Source of the DNA: Cercis canadensis
Lineage: Eukaryota; Streptophyta; Magnoliopsida; Fabales; Fabaceae
Direction: 5' to 3'
Length of the DNA stretch: 64,000 nt
Assembly (NCBI GenBank): GCA_003255065.1
Contig: QAOA01008633.1
Coordinates: 79,647 to 143,646, forward strand
Shown here in pieces: positions 10,651-22,492 of the stretch (positions are counted from its first letter, which is position 1; each line of letters begins with the position of its first letter). The notes under the pieces are model-generated. The model was not told where the DNA came from, searched no databases, and was given only the letters and a program-made list of their open reading frames with translations. The translations under genes were made by a program, and so were the position numbers.

Positions 10651-12255
10651 GTGATATTCTTATTTTTTTGGGAGACATTAGTGGTATGGAGAACTTTTTT
10701 TTTTGTATCTAGCTGCGGGCCGCTCATGCCTCTTTCTAGAAGATTTTGATACCCCCCTTCTGCAAATCCTCTTGCAATGGTATTTATTGTTCCTGCGGCG
10801 CTGTGCCTTGGATCCTCGGGGGGAGGGGGTTGTCGGCCAACCGGAGATCGGGTTCTATGCCTGCTCGACCTTACAGTCGAATTTCTTTGAGGAGATCTTG
10901 ATGGGTATTGGTTATCCCTGCTTCGCTGCTTTGGGGCCGTGGTTTGGTGTTCAGCCCGGAATTTCTGTAGGTATCCTCTTCGGAGCAGGTCTTCAATGAG
11001 GTTACGAAGATGTCGACAATCGTTCGTATCATGGCCCCAACTTTGGTGGAAAGCACAATACTTTTCTTTGTCTGCCCCTACGTCGCCTTTTGGCTGTGGA
11101 AGCTGGGCTAGTTTGGTCTGACATATCTCCTCGAGTATCCGAGCTTTTGATTGATTCAGAGGGGTAAATGACTCAAAGCGGGGACGGACGGGGGATTTGT
11201 CTTTCCGACCTGTCTTACGGTCGTCCAAAGACTTTTTGTCTTTCTTATTTTTGTCTGACTCTCCTAAAACTTCTTCTAAGTTTATGTGCTTGGAAGTCAT
11301 GGTCAGGAGTTCCGGCAGGTTTTCGGGAGGGTCAAGAGTTAATTGTTCATGAAGACGACTAGGTCGGAGCCTGGCCTAGATGGCATGCATTGCTACTGAA
11401 TCGGTTAGGTCCCGAATTTGCAAAGAGAGCTTGGTGTAACGATTCATGTAGTCTTTCAAGGATTCCGATTCTCCTTGCTTGAGGGTAGCCAAAATAGCGG
11501 AGGAACGCTAATGGGTTATACTGGTAGAAAAACAGGCTATCAAGAGTTCGGGCATTTGATTGAAGCTAGAGATGCTGTTTCAAGGGAGATTTGAGAACCA
11601 TTGGAGGGCTGCCAGACGTAAGGTAGTGGGAAAAGCCCGGCACATAACCTCATCTGCTGACCCGCTTAGGAGCATGATAGAGTTGAAGTTTTCTAAATCC
11701 TCTCTAGGATCGGAGGAGCCATCAAAAGGTTCGAGCTGGGGTAATCGGAAACCAACTGGTACTGGGTAATCTATGATAGGCTAGATGAACGGATGTTGGT
11801 CTACTTTTTTATGTTTTTCGGGGCTACCCTGAGAGAGCCCGGGGGAGCCTTTAAGGTAAGAAAGACTGTCCCTACGCGGATGAAGTGAGGTTTCGGGGCC
11901 GCTCCGGTGTACCCCTGGCCGGCTACTTGCAAAATTTGACCCGTTGCCTAATATCTCGGTAGAAGGTCTGTAGAGCGGGGTATCTTCGGTTTGCTCGTTC
12001 TTGGAGGAATCCTGCTTTCTCCTAAAGTCTGTGATTTCGGCCTTATCTTCAGCTCTTTCACGCTTGAGGGTTTGGATTTCTTGTAGAAGGCATTGCAAGG
12101 TATCGCCTATTTGTTCAGGGCGGAGTTCTTCGAGAAGAGTTTCGCAAATTGTCTCCAAGTTGCCCGCAGGCTGCTTGTCCCTGGGGGGGTGTGGTTGGGC
12201 TCTCCCTGACAAGAGGAGGCGGAATGCTAGGGGTAGGTGGGGTGTTTGTGCCCAT
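10651..12255 (-). pseudogene. gag region of Tat polyprotein
   Basis: Probable ATG at 12255 (MGTNTPPTP). A frameshift at the G-run near 12183 leads into the main frame, which then continues to pol: gag and pol are fused. A helical segment (EELRPEQIGDTLQCLLQEIQ) is followed by the gag core (LEPFDGSSDPREDLENF, LAALQWFSNLP, LKDYMNRYTKL) and a Cys/His knuckle-like motif CAFHQSWGHDTNDC. A basic, Arg/Ser/Pro-rich stretch precedes protease. The core has in-frame stops at 11781 (TAG, Gln position), after FSNLP (TGA), before RSSA (TAG) and after VAMHAI (TAG). It would form the virus-like particle; not functional here. Confidence 0.85.
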
Positions 12256-12313
12256 GATGTCGGACTCAAGATCAGCCAATGAGATTTGTAGGTGTTGGGA
12301 GAAAACTTCATTT

Positions 12314-12331
12314 CCCACAGACGGCGCCAAA
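12314..12331 (-). other. Primer binding site
   Basis: Directly downstream of the 5' LTR the minus strand reads TTTGGCGCCGTCTGTGGG, in the correct place for tRNA-primed minus-strand DNA synthesis. The exact tRNA cannot be assigned without a comparison. Confidence 0.7.
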
Positions 12332-12729
12332 TGACGATGCCTGAGCTGAGGGTAGGAGTACGTCACTCAAGTTTGGGGAAGAGCATCGAGTCCTTGAGAT
12401 CGGACTGCATCGAGGTCGGTTCGCTTCTGAGGTCGGTTGTCCGAGGTTACCTGAAATACGAGCCGGTGTTTTATTTCCGGTCTCCGACGGTCAAGTTAGT
12501 ATGGTTTGAGCTTGACTATATAAATTTTTAGAGTAAAATGTCCGAATCCCTACCTTTGAGTGACAGGGGCTATTTATAGGAAAACAAACCTGGATGTTGG
12601 CGGTTTACCCAGGACAAGCTGTCGGGTCACCCGTAATAACTGGTGGGTGACCCGGTGTCTTTAGTTGTTTTATTGGGCCATCTTTCCTTTGGGCCAAGTT
12701 TATTTGGGCTCTGGGACAGGCCCACCACA
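12332..12729 (-). repeat. 5' LTR (right LTR) of Tat element
   Basis: 398 bp, TG...CA, partner of 3144-3557. The minus-strand TATA box TATAAATA at 12571-12578 is the likely element promoter. Confidence 0.93.
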
Positions 12730-12734
12730 GAATG

Positions 12735-14927
12735 CAAAACTTTTGTAGTGACACAATTTTATCTCGTCAAGTTGAATGGTGCTATATACTCCAATGTCTC
12801 TTATCAAATGAAGCTTTGGTCACGCAGTTAATGTGAAGGCTTGTCAACAAACATCAAAAATGGTTTTCGTCAACTGGAAGAATTAGAAGAACCAAATCCT
12901 AGCTCAGTGCAATACCTCCCAAAGAGGATGCTACCTAGAAGAATTAAAAGAACCAAAGGTCCATAGCTAACAAAATATACTTTTATCCACTTAGGTCATG
13001 TTTGGTATGCCGCATAAGGACCGGATTGGATAGTATAACTAATCCAATTCACCTTATCCTGTGTTTGGAACATACAATGTATTGGATATACTATCCAACT
13101 AGATTCCTTATTAGCCGAATTCCCCGTATATCCTAATACATCCCATTCTAGGTGATAACGGTGTGTAAGCCATCATCGGAGGATAAGGGCCAATTAAAAA
13201 AAAAAAAATACAACAGTATATTCTGTAAGATAGTGCCTCGATGAACTATTTCTTAGTGGTCTGATTTTAGGGTGATATTGATATAATTAATTTCCTAAAA
13301 TTAATGAGAATTAAATCATAAAACGGTTACATGATATTATAGAGCTTAAATCATGGAGTAGTTACATGAAATAATGATATTTGATTTATGGAGCGGTTAC
13401 ATAACATTATGGTGATTAAGTCGTGAGCCGTTACATGTTATTATGATAAATAAATCATGATGAGTAACCTATCATGATATTATGGTAATTCAATTAGGAG
13501 ATAATTATTTTATAGACAAATTACATCAATTCATTCTGATGCTTGATGGATGTACCAGATGAAAGTTAAGTTACATATAAATAGGTAATCTCTCTACTCC
13601 TAAAGTTGTACATGTAAAAAAAGAAATTTATACCCATCAGAAAGTGGTGTACTCGTAAGTAAGGGTTAAGGGAGAGAAACCATTTATAATTGTTGTGTTG
13701 GTGGCGCTAATCTACAATCGGTACTACTCGGTAATAGTTTAATGGTTTCCTCTTCGGCTTCAGGTATGTGAAAATTATATCTTTTCAAGATCTAATTCAT
13801 GACATTTATATGATAATGTATATTCTCTTTATGTTTAGAGAAAATTAACATATTCTACTAAGTGATAATTCCTTAGCTAACTTAGCAACTTTCACTGTTA
13901 TGGTGATGGCTTTTATGACAGGGTTCCTCCCTTTGAGTTCAATAATTTAGTTATAAATGTTTTAGAGCCTCTGAAGTCAAGAATGACTCAAAGGTGTTGT
14001 CTAGCTATAGTTTTCAACTTTTCACAATTGCAGAACTTTCAGAACTGAACCACCAATAGCTGCAGAGCTTCTTTTCACTGCAATAAACTGCAATTTTGGC
14101 ACATTGAATACTATTAAGGCTTCAATCATGTTAACTGGCCTAGTATATGACAGGATTTATCTTCAAGAAAAAATAAATTTGCTGTAGTTCTGATACATTT
14201 TAGAATTCATTGGTCTTGTACTTAAAAGGTGGCATGAGGACTTAATTCTCCCCCAAACAGTTCAATAGTGATTTATAATCTTTAGCTACAACCATGCTGT
14301 TCCAACAAATAAAATCCATAGCTCCACCAATGAGGAGCAAGTGAATGGGGAAAACTTCCAAACAAACCTAAAACTATAAGGGTCTAACAGCCTAAACAGG
14401 AGGCAAATCACAAGCTAAAAGCAAGTTAACACCATTAAATTTGAGATTCAGTAATATAGTCACTAGAATACCTTCAATTTCTCTGATTGGCTATGGAAAT
14501 AAGCCCCACCTTACTGAGTGAATGCAAGAGAAGGCAAAACATTCACCGGAAATAGAAAAATAACAAAACAATTCTAGAGCTAGGAAATTTAAAAAATATT
14601 TTCTGTAAAACAGGAATAATAAATATAATTTACGAATGACACAAGGATAGAGAAAATCAAAAAGTAGATTCAGATTAGAAGGAAACAAAATAAAAGATTG
14701 GCCATTGCAATCCGAACAGCTAAGCAGTAGACATATTCTTAGTCATTGAATAGGTCATATGACTTAATAAAGTAAACATGGATTCAACTATATTCTTACA
14801 CAGTTCTATAAAATAAAAGTATTCTAAGAATAAATTTTGAGGACCTACCATTAATGAGGCATCACACATTTTGAGTTTCCATCTTTGAGAGTTATATTCT
14901 ATTAGGAATAGTATTGAACTTCATTGA
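12735..14927. other. Gene-free interval with a possible LTR fragment
   Basis: No coding region seen. At 13320-13500 a degenerate ~35-bp unit (core ..GGTTACATGATATTAT..) is repeated about five times. It is followed by a TATAAATAG at 13576-13584 and a splice-like or leader-like stretch to ~13790. This resembles the U3-R-U5 of an old copia-type LTR, but I cannot find its partner or exact ends. Confidence 0.35.
13320..13500. repeat. Degenerate ~35-bp tandem repeat
   Basis: About five imperfect units with shared words GGTTACATGA, ATTATGG and AAATCATGG. Probably enhancer-like repeats of an old LTR. Confidence 0.5.
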
Positions 14928-16019
14928 TTAATTTCTTGCTAACATTGTATCAACCAAGTGTCCAACTGAAGCAAAAGATGATCCACCAATCATCAATGCC
15001 TTTCTACTCTTCACACTGATATCCTTAACCCACTTTCTCACCTCACTGTCTTTCTCCATTACACATTTCACTGCCTTTGTTATCTCATCAGCTTAATTTC
15101 ACAATCACACCATTGTGTCTCTTATAGTCCAATTTGAACTCAATAGCCAATCCGAAATCCGTTACCATCTGAAATGCATTAATCTGCTATTCTGCAACTA
15201 GTGGCCAACACATCACATCATAAACTCTCCAAGATTGAATTCCAACCAGAATGAGACACAAATCCTCCTATATCCTTGGGTGCCAAAATCTTCTGTTGCG
15301 GACCCATCCGCAAATAATCCCCTTGGCTTTGATAACATTGTCCTCTTGTGAAGCAACTCTCATGGACCACAAGAATCTATCCCCACTTTTCTCCAAACCA
15401 AGTGGATTCAATCTCTTTCAATATGAACCACCACAGATAATGGTGGTTGGTTAACCGACCATTTCATGATCTTATCACATTGGTTAGACCGCAAATGGTT
15501 GTGTTTTTTGTGGTTAATCAGGTGTCCCACAGTGTAAATAGGAGGTATATCATAAGCTGAAAGAGAACTTAATGCTTGGAATTCCATGTCAAGAAATGTG
15601 TTTACTAGAATTCCTTTGGTTTTTTTTGAATCTTCTACAATATTGAGAAAGGAAATATACCCACCTAGTTCCTTGTCAAAAGCATAATAAGGCAACACAA
15701 TTGCAGGAACTGGGTTGATGTAGAAATGCTGCAGTACAAGTGAAAAATATGTAAGATTGTAACTCCAGTTCATTGGCCACATCAATCATGGAAGTGAAGA
15801 ACAAATCAAGGTCCAATTTCCAACAACTTGAGGGGAGAAGGCTAAGATCAATGAAGCGTATATTGGTATGGGTTAAAAGCTTGGGAATGTGCTCCATTGC
15901 TGGTGTCATGACAAGGAAGGTAACTGAGAATCGTTCATCCCTTTCAAGTAAGAGATTTGCAGACTCAATTGCTGAGACAAGGTGACCAAATCCAATGGAA
16001 GGTGATTCTGCTTTCTTGA
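14928..16019 (-). pseudogene. UGT71-like pseudogene
   Basis: Minus-strand homology runs from the stop codon (14928-14930) to the N-terminus (VKKAESPSIGFGHLVSAIE, near 16019). The start ATG is lost (ATG to GTC) and the VFIP strand before the catalytic His is partly deleted. About 300 bp of coding sequence is missing overall, and frames shift repeatedly: HTNIRFIDLSLLPSS, then SMIDVANELELQSYIFF, then INPVPAIVLPYYAFDK, then PPIYTVGHLINHK lie in different frames. The PSPG region (15170-15300) is damaged. It is the first member of the continuous array and a clear non-functional relict. Confidence 0.88.
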
Positions 16020-18350
16020 CAATATGCTAAAGAAATGGTGACTATGAGCAGCAAAAGCAAGATGATTACAAATTTAATAGGCCTAAGTACTGACTATAAG
16101 TAACTTTTCCGGCAAGTTGTTTGGCTGAAGTTTCTTCACTTTTCTTTGGAGCAGATATTTCTTTCCTTTGGGCTTGTGGTAAGAGCTGGTTTTTTATTTA
16201 CTGAAAAAGCATTCCCAAAAATGTTACATTCTCATATTCGGTAAATAGAGACTTTCCTGGGAACGTTAATTGTTGGCAGCAGCCAGTGGTGTAAATAACT
16301 TTCAATATATGATAGTTGTGTAAAAAACTTGTAAAACTCTAATATCTAGGTCAAAGTACCCTGTTTATTGGGTCTTTTTCAATTTTTTTATTTATTAAGT
16401 TCAAATGAAATAGATGGCATGAAATTATCATTTCTCTATCTTAATTTGACACAATCATGTTCAATTGAAAAGAATTGCATAAAATTAATTTGAGCTTTTT
16501 ACAATTTGACACAAATCAAGTGTAATAAAATTGAGTCTTTTTTAAAAAAAATTATACTAATTAAGTTCAATTGAAATGGAATTATATGAAATTATATTTT
16601 TTGTTCTCTCCAATTAACACTAATCAAGTTCAAACAAGACTCAATTCAAGTATACAAAATTAAAATGGGACTTTCTTTTTTTTGCTTTCACAATAATTAA
16701 GTTCGAATGAAATGAAGTTGGATGACACTACATTATATCACTTTGTTAGTGTAGTGTCATATTAATTTGGGTTTTAACTATCATTTAGGTTGACAATTAG
16801 AATGTGACAATGATTCTTAGAATAAGATGGTTCTCATAGATTATTTTTGGAGGTAAAGCTATTTACAAGTAGAAGGAGAGTAGTTAATAAGAATTTCTAT
16901 TTTGCATCATAAAGAAAATTATTGAAACTATGCCCCATTAGTCATACTTTTTAGAGATTGAAGATTTTTTAATTTGATACTTAATATTGTTCAACTAAAA
17001 CTAATTGCATAAAATTGAATTAGTGAGTTTTCAATTTTATGAATTGAGTTAGGACCTTTTTAGTTTTCTTTTTTAACAATGGGGTTGATTTGTAATAATT
17101 GAAAATTTTTATGTCAAAAGTTATATTAAATATTTTGATGCTTATAGCAGGTTGAATAAATGTATGGGTCTCAATGTTAACACACTTGTTGTAACTTGAG
17201 TGGCCCATCTAAGATGAGGTGGTTTAACCCCATTTTTGCATAGGATAAGTTAAAGGCCCTATAGAATTGGGTTGATTTACTAAAATAATGTAAAAAGAAT
17301 AAATAAATAAGTAATGGATTACTGTTAAAATTATTTACGAAAATAGGTCACTTTAGACACGTTTAAATGATTTCAGTGTGTCATATAAAGACATGCTAGA
17401 ATTATTTTAGCGTATTCCTATGGGACACGTTAGAATCATTTCAGCGTGTCTAAAGTAANTGTGTCATATAAAGACATGCTAGAATTATTTTAGCGTATTC
17501 CTATGGGACACATTAGAATCATTTCAGCGTGTCTAAAGTAACTCATCTTCGTAAATAGTTTTAACAATAATCCTTTTATGTATTTTTTTTTCTTGCATTA
17601 TTTTTGTCATTTAGCCATAGAATTGTGTATTGTAAAATTGACTATGTAATAGATATAACAAATTGCACCTCCATAAAATTTGCTCCAACAACTAACTTAA
17701 ACTCTTAGGAAGAGTTCAATTTCTATTCCTATTATTTTAAATTAATTGGAAGTCTGTGTAAATATATGAGCATGTTTCATCAATAATTTTTATTGGTGCA
17801 CTTAGGATAATTGAAATATAACATGTGATTATAAAAACAATAAAAACAGGGTGTAGAGGTGCAAGTATGGAGTCTAAAAAAGGGGAAAAGGATGGGAACT
17901 CTCCCCTTGACTTGAAATGATTCACATGACATATTCGGAAACAGCTTCAATCGAAATTCCATTGGGTTTTCAAAAAATTTCTCCAATCTAATCTGTTGCC
18001 TTTGGCAATTGCTACAGACAAAGTAATAGTCCAAAATCCCACCCTATCAATGAAGGCAAAAAGTTAACACCAGAAAGTCAACACAAAAGCAACAAGTGAA
18101 CAAGGTCATCACCACCAACAAAACAAATGCATAGCACAACCAAAATGATGAGAAGGGATCAGAAAAATTGCAAATGAAGAACCAAAACCAGATTTTAGAA
18201 TTGTGGATTATGATTAATGACTCAAAAAAGCCAAGCTACCCAAGTACACTCTTATTTACCTTTTTGCTAATTAAACAAAGTACATTTATTGCAATTAAAG
18301 AAAGGAACACAATGAACAAGATGCAGTGTATTCTATTAATTAACAGCTTG
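16020..18350. other. Gene-free AT-rich spacer
   Basis: Between the 14.9-kb pseudogene and UGT-A. At 16380-16730 short phrases (AAGTTCAATTGAAAT, GCATAAAATTAATTTGA) recur imperfectly. An 82-bp direct repeat around a single N lies at 17377-17541. No gene recognised. Confidence 0.5.
17377..17541. repeat. 82-bp direct repeat flanking a single N (probable assembly join)
   Basis: 17377-17458 and 17460-17541 match except one base (CGTTAG / CATTAG). The N at 17459 sits exactly between them. Confidence 0.85.
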
Positions 18351-19736
18351 CTAACATCCTAAAATATTCTCTATCCATTGTGAAACTGAAGCATAGGAAG
18401 ATCCACCAACTACCATTGCCTCTCTACTCTTCACACTCATTTCCTTAACCCTCTTTCTCACCTTACTATCTTCCTCCATCACACTTTTCACTGCCCTTCC
18501 TATTTCATCAGCCTTCACAGCAATGGCATCACTGCCACTCCTATAATCCAATCTCAACTCCACAGCCAATCCCGATTCTTTAACCATCATAAAAGCATTG
18601 ATCTGCTGCTCTGCATATAGTGGCCAGGTAACAACAGGAACACCACACCATAAACTCTCCAAGATTGAATTCCAGCCACAATGAGACACAAATCCTCCTA
18701 TAGCCTTGTGTGTTAAAACCTTCACTTGAGGCAACCAACCACATATAAATCCCTTGTCTTTGGTCCTTTCCTGAAACCCTTCTGGCAGTACTTCATTCTC
18801 ATGTGTTTTATCATTTGGGGTCAATCTCATGGACCAAAGGAACCTATACCCACTTTGCTCCAACCCAATTGCAATCTCTTTCAATTGGGGTGCATCAAAA
18901 ACTCCCCAGCTTCCAAAACATAAAAACACCACAGATGATTCTGGTTGATCATCTAGCCATTTCATGATCTCATCATTTTGTGCTTCATTGGATGGCAAAT
19001 GATTGTGATTGATCAAGGGCCCCACAGTGTAAACAGGAGGTGAATCAGAATGAATTGCAGAAAGAGAAGTACCAGGAGCATGAACTTGCAGATCTTGAAA
19101 TGAATTCACTAGAATACCATTGGTTTCTTTTAATCTCCTACCATGATTAACCATAGAAATGTACCCACCTTCCTTATTAAATGCAAAAGAAGGTAGGGAA
19201 TTTGCTGGAACTGGGTTGATGTAGCCTGGGATGATTGATTCTTGATCTGATTCTTCAAACTCTCTCTCCACTCGATCGTGCCGGTTCGGAAGGTAACGCA
19301 TGAAATGAAGAAATGCTTCACTGCCGGTGAAGAATATATAAGATGGTACCCCAAGTTCATTGGCCACATCAATCATGGAGGAGCAGAACACGTCAAAGAC
19401 CAAGCCAGCAAGTAGAGGAGTGTTGGGTAACACATGGTTAACTATGGCATCTTTGACACAATCTCTGTGAGACTCTACCAGAGCACTTGCATATTTCTCA
19501 ACAGACTTGAAAAAGAGATCAAATGGAGGAGGGTCTACCAGTGGAAGATCAAAGAAGCGTATGTTATTGGTAAGGGAAGAAGCAAGGTTGGTCATGTGCT
19601 CCGTTGCTGCTCTCATGAGAAGAACAGTAACTGAGAATCGATCATCTCTTTCAAGTAAGAGTTTTGCAAACTCTATTGTAGAGAGAAGGTGACCAATTCC
19701 AGGATATGGGATAAACACTAGCTCTGCTTTCTTCAT
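18351..19736 (-). CDS. UDP-glycosyltransferase UGT-A (group E, UGT71-like)
   Basis: Intact, intronless, 461 aa, ATG at 19736. It transfers a sugar, most likely glucose from UDP-glucose, to a small hydrophobic acceptor in the cytosol. Catalytic His16 lies in PGIGH and its partner Asp115 in LVFDVFCSSMID. The PSPG box spans residues 334-377 (starts WLPQVKV, core HCGWNS, ends YAEQ), with Glu43-Gln44 of the box typical of UDP-glucose users. Box position 2 is Leu instead of the usual Ala. It is the most diverged of the array apart from UGT-H: it has GSWGVFDAPQL instead of GSRGxFGVPQL. Same strand as all other members. Acceptor unknown; UGT71 enzymes elsewhere act on flavonoids, other phenolics and abscisic acid. 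Confidence 0.93.
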   Translation of the reverse strand: MKKAELVFIPYPGIGHLLSTIEFAKLLLERDDRFSVTVLLMRAATEHMTNLASSLTNNIRFFDLPLVDPPPFDLFFKSVEKYASALVESHRDCVKDAIVNHVLPNTPLLAGLVFDVFCSSMIDVANELGVPSYIFFTGSEAFLHFMRYLPNRHDRVEREFEESDQESIIPGYINPVPANSLPSFAFNKEGGYISMVNHGRRLKETNGILVNSFQDLQVHAPGTSLSAIHSDSPPVYTVGPLINHNHLPSNEAQNDEIMKWLDDQPESSVVFLCFGSWGVFDAPQLKEIAIGLEQSGYRFLWSMRLTPNDKTHENEVLPEGFQERTKDKGFICGWLPQVKVLTHKAIGGFVSHCGWNSILESLWCGVPVVTWPLYAEQQINAFMMVKESGLAVELRLDYRSGSDAIAVKADEIGRAVKSVMEEDSKVRKRVKEMSVKSREAMVVGGSSYASVSQWIENILGC

Positions 19737-19995
19737 TGTGCTAGTGGATGCGTGGTTCTTTTTCTTTAGAGTTTTCTTAAATAGTGGTCAGCTGAGAAAG
19801 CAACTTGATTCATAGGCCCAATCGGATTATTGAAACTTGAATATTGATTATTAAAATTAAGGGTTATACTACCTAACTCTGTTTTAAAATTAGAAATAGT
19901 GCTACATTAATCTTTAAAATTTGAGTTCTAAACAAAAAGATACTCAAATTTTTGGATTTAGTGTGAAGCTAACGTTAAACTGAATAACCTAGTCT

Positions 19996-20077
<82 letters not shown>

Positions 20078-21518
20078 TAANAAAAAAAAAGCCAACCCAA
20101 AATAATATTTTTTTTATTTCAATTAAATTTAAATTATAAATTATTTAAATGTTTGATTCACACTAACGTCCTACCCTTAATAGGGTTAACAAGTTCCTTA
20201 AATTAAGGGTCAACTGTCCTCTTGGCTTATGATAGCTGTCCTCTTTATTTCCCGACTTACCCATTTGAAACAACATAAAATAGTTATTTTGTAACAAAAC
20301 TTATTTATTTTAAATTCTCACGTGGTTCAAAAACATGATTCGTAGACCTAATTCTATAATTGAAAGCTTTCCTCATGGGAAATTTTTAATAAGCCAGCCT
20401 TGCATATTAAATTAGAGCTTTCCTTTTGACTTATATTGTTGTCCGTTTCTCACTGTTGAATGCTCAATTCTAGAAACACACATTAGTTTTTTTTTTTTTT
20501 TAACTTAGAAATCAGGGTACAATCCTAACATTTAGATGAAACTAAACTTATTAAACTTGAGAACAACTGTAGCTTTGTGTGAGTGTGATGGAGCGTTTTG
20601 AGATTTTCATTTTGTCAACGAGAGGTCTCAAACATAAGAGCGCTTTGAGATCTTCGTTTTGTCAACAAGAAATCTCGAACACAATATTCACTTCTTACGA
20701 AAAAAGCCTTATGACCAACTAATCTATAACTTAGTTGACAAACACACACTAATTTAAAACAATATAAAGTGGTTCTTTTACAGTAAAATATGATTTAATA
20801 ATAAATTCTTCTAAAAGACTAATAAAGCCTAACACAATAAATTAAGAAAAAAACTGCTACACAAACACTTCAATAAAGTCAAAGTGAATTGAAAATGAAT
20901 GAAACTATATAGAGCCAAGTTACAAGTTACATCAAGCCAAGTTGTAATTGTTTTCAGTCCATTTTGGCACTACCTAGTGACACGTAAGCAAATTAACTAA
21001 ACTATGATGGATATTCAGAAGGTATCATGTGTCATTTTATTTTATTTTCTCCACATATATTTTTATATATATAGAAAACGGTTATTTCATAGAAATCTAT
21101 CAAATATCACCTTAAAATTGTTAGTCCGAAATACATAAATGTAAAGGGATATAGGGAATGAGATAGGTTGTTCCGACTAAATAACCTCTAAAAAAAGGGA
21201 AATAATATAACTTCTTTAATGTACAATCCAAGGGAGTAGTTTAATTTTGTAAAGGGATCAAAAGTCCAAAACTACATAAGTATATTGGACAAATAAAACA
21301 AACTTACAAACAGAATAGCTAAGTTGTAGATATATTATTGAGAACATGTATATAAACCATGTTCTTAGAATACAAATGAACTTACACATGGGGGAACATG
21401 CAGTTAAGGAAAGATGGGAAGATAAACATTGAGCATCAACTATTTATGGGCATCACCAATTTTGATTAGGGTAAAGGGACTCAACCTGTAGTGGAGAGCA
21501 ATTATTCAACTTCATAAG
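19737..21518. other. Spacer upstream of UGT-A, with a very long T-run and N
   Basis: About 76 T residues at 20000-20075, then ATTAA, an N at 20081 and an A-run: probably a collapsed homopolymer. At 20580-20690 the phrase GTTTTGAGAT / TTTTGTCAAC is repeated about 60 bp apart. From ~21400 to 21518 the sequence matches the 3' flank shared by the UGTs. No gene seen. Confidence 0.5.
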
Positions 21519-22290
21519 TTAACTGCTACCTAACATAGTTTCAACCCAGTGTCCAACTGAAGCATAGGAAGTTCCACCAGGCATTAATGCCTTTCTACTC
21601 TTGGCACTCATATCCTTAACCCTCTTTCTCACCTCACTATCATCCTCTATCACACATTTCACTGCCTTTGCAATTTCATTAGCTTCCACAATGGCATCAC
21701 TGCCAATCCTATAATCCAATCTCAACTCCACAGCCAATCCTAATTCTTTCACCATCTTGAGAGCATTGAGCTGCTGTTCTGCATATAGTGGCCATGTAAC
21801 AATAGGCACACCAAACCACAAACTCTCCAAGATTGAATTCCATCCACAATGAGACACAAACCCTCCTACAGCCTTGTGCGCCAAAACCTCCACTTGTGGG
21901 GCCCACCCGCATATGAATCCCTTCTCTTTAGTCCTCTCCAGAAACCCTTCTGGAAGTGTTGCCTTCAAATCTACATTTTCAATTGGGACTGGAACATTGG
22001 CCTCCTTTGAAGAAACTCTCACAGACCATAGGAATCTATGCCCACTTCTCTCCAGCCCCAATGCAATCTCTTTCAATTGGGGCACACCAAAGCAGCCGAA
22101 GCTTCCAAAACATAAGAACACCACGGATGATGGTGGTTGTTCATCAAGCCATTTCATGATCTCATCACGCTGGCCTTTTTTATTAGATTGCATAGTGTTC
22201 TGATTCTTGTGGTTAATCAAGGGTCCCACAGTGTAAACAGGAAGAAAATCACAAGGTGAAAGGGAGCTAATACCATGTAATTCCAAATCT

Positions 22291-22471
22291 AGAAAAGTGT
22301 TTACTAGTCTAGTATACCTTTTGTCTTTTTGAACCTTCTACCATGATTGGCAAAGCAAATGTACCCTTCCTTGCTGAATGCCAAAGAAGGCAAGACATTT
22401 GAAGGAACTGGGTTGATGCAGCCTGGGATGATTGATTCAGATTCTGATTCCTCAAACTTGGTTCCCACTCG
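22291..22471 (-). other. Alternative allele segment with hAT excision footprint
   Basis: The plus strand reads TTTACTAGTCTAGTATACC (from 22300). The undisrupted target would be TTTACTAGTATACC. Two copies of the 8-bp target ACTAGTAT placed side by side and trimmed by 3 nt (ATA) give exactly the observed 13 nt, a standard hAT footprint with a net +5 nt. 22309-22471 repeats 23996-24158 almost perfectly, ending at the N. Confidence 0.8.
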
Positions 22472-22492
22472 NAGAAAAGTGTTTACTAGTAT

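Larger units (their letters stand above)
3144..12729 (-). mobile_element. Tat-lineage Ty3/gypsy LTR retrotransposon, complete but inactive
   Basis: A 9.6-kb element with 5-bp target duplication GAATG at 3139-3143 and 12730-12734. LTRs are 3144-3557 (3') and 12332-12729 (5'), beginning TG and ending CA on the plus strand. In element orientation (minus strand) the order is 5' LTR, PBS, gag, protease, RT, RNase H, second RNase H, integrase, 45-bp minisatellite, antisense ORF region, PPT, 3' LTR. The second (archaeal-type) RNase H and the antisense ORF between pol and 3' LTR place it in the Tat group (Retand/Ogre relatives). The LTRs differ by about 19 substitutions, mostly transitions, plus one 16-bp indel, so the insertion is not recent. 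The gag-pol frame has about a dozen nonsense codons. Confidence 0.93.

Noticed and set aside
12970-13200. Possible MITE starting GTCATGTTTGGTATGCCGCA
   Set aside because: The left end resembles hAT/Tourist ends, but I could not find a matching inverted end or target duplication.
17737-18034. Minus-strand ORF with CSNCQRQQ motif
   Set aside because: Only one CxxC-like pair, no second zinc ligand pair, and no family I recognise; probably chance.
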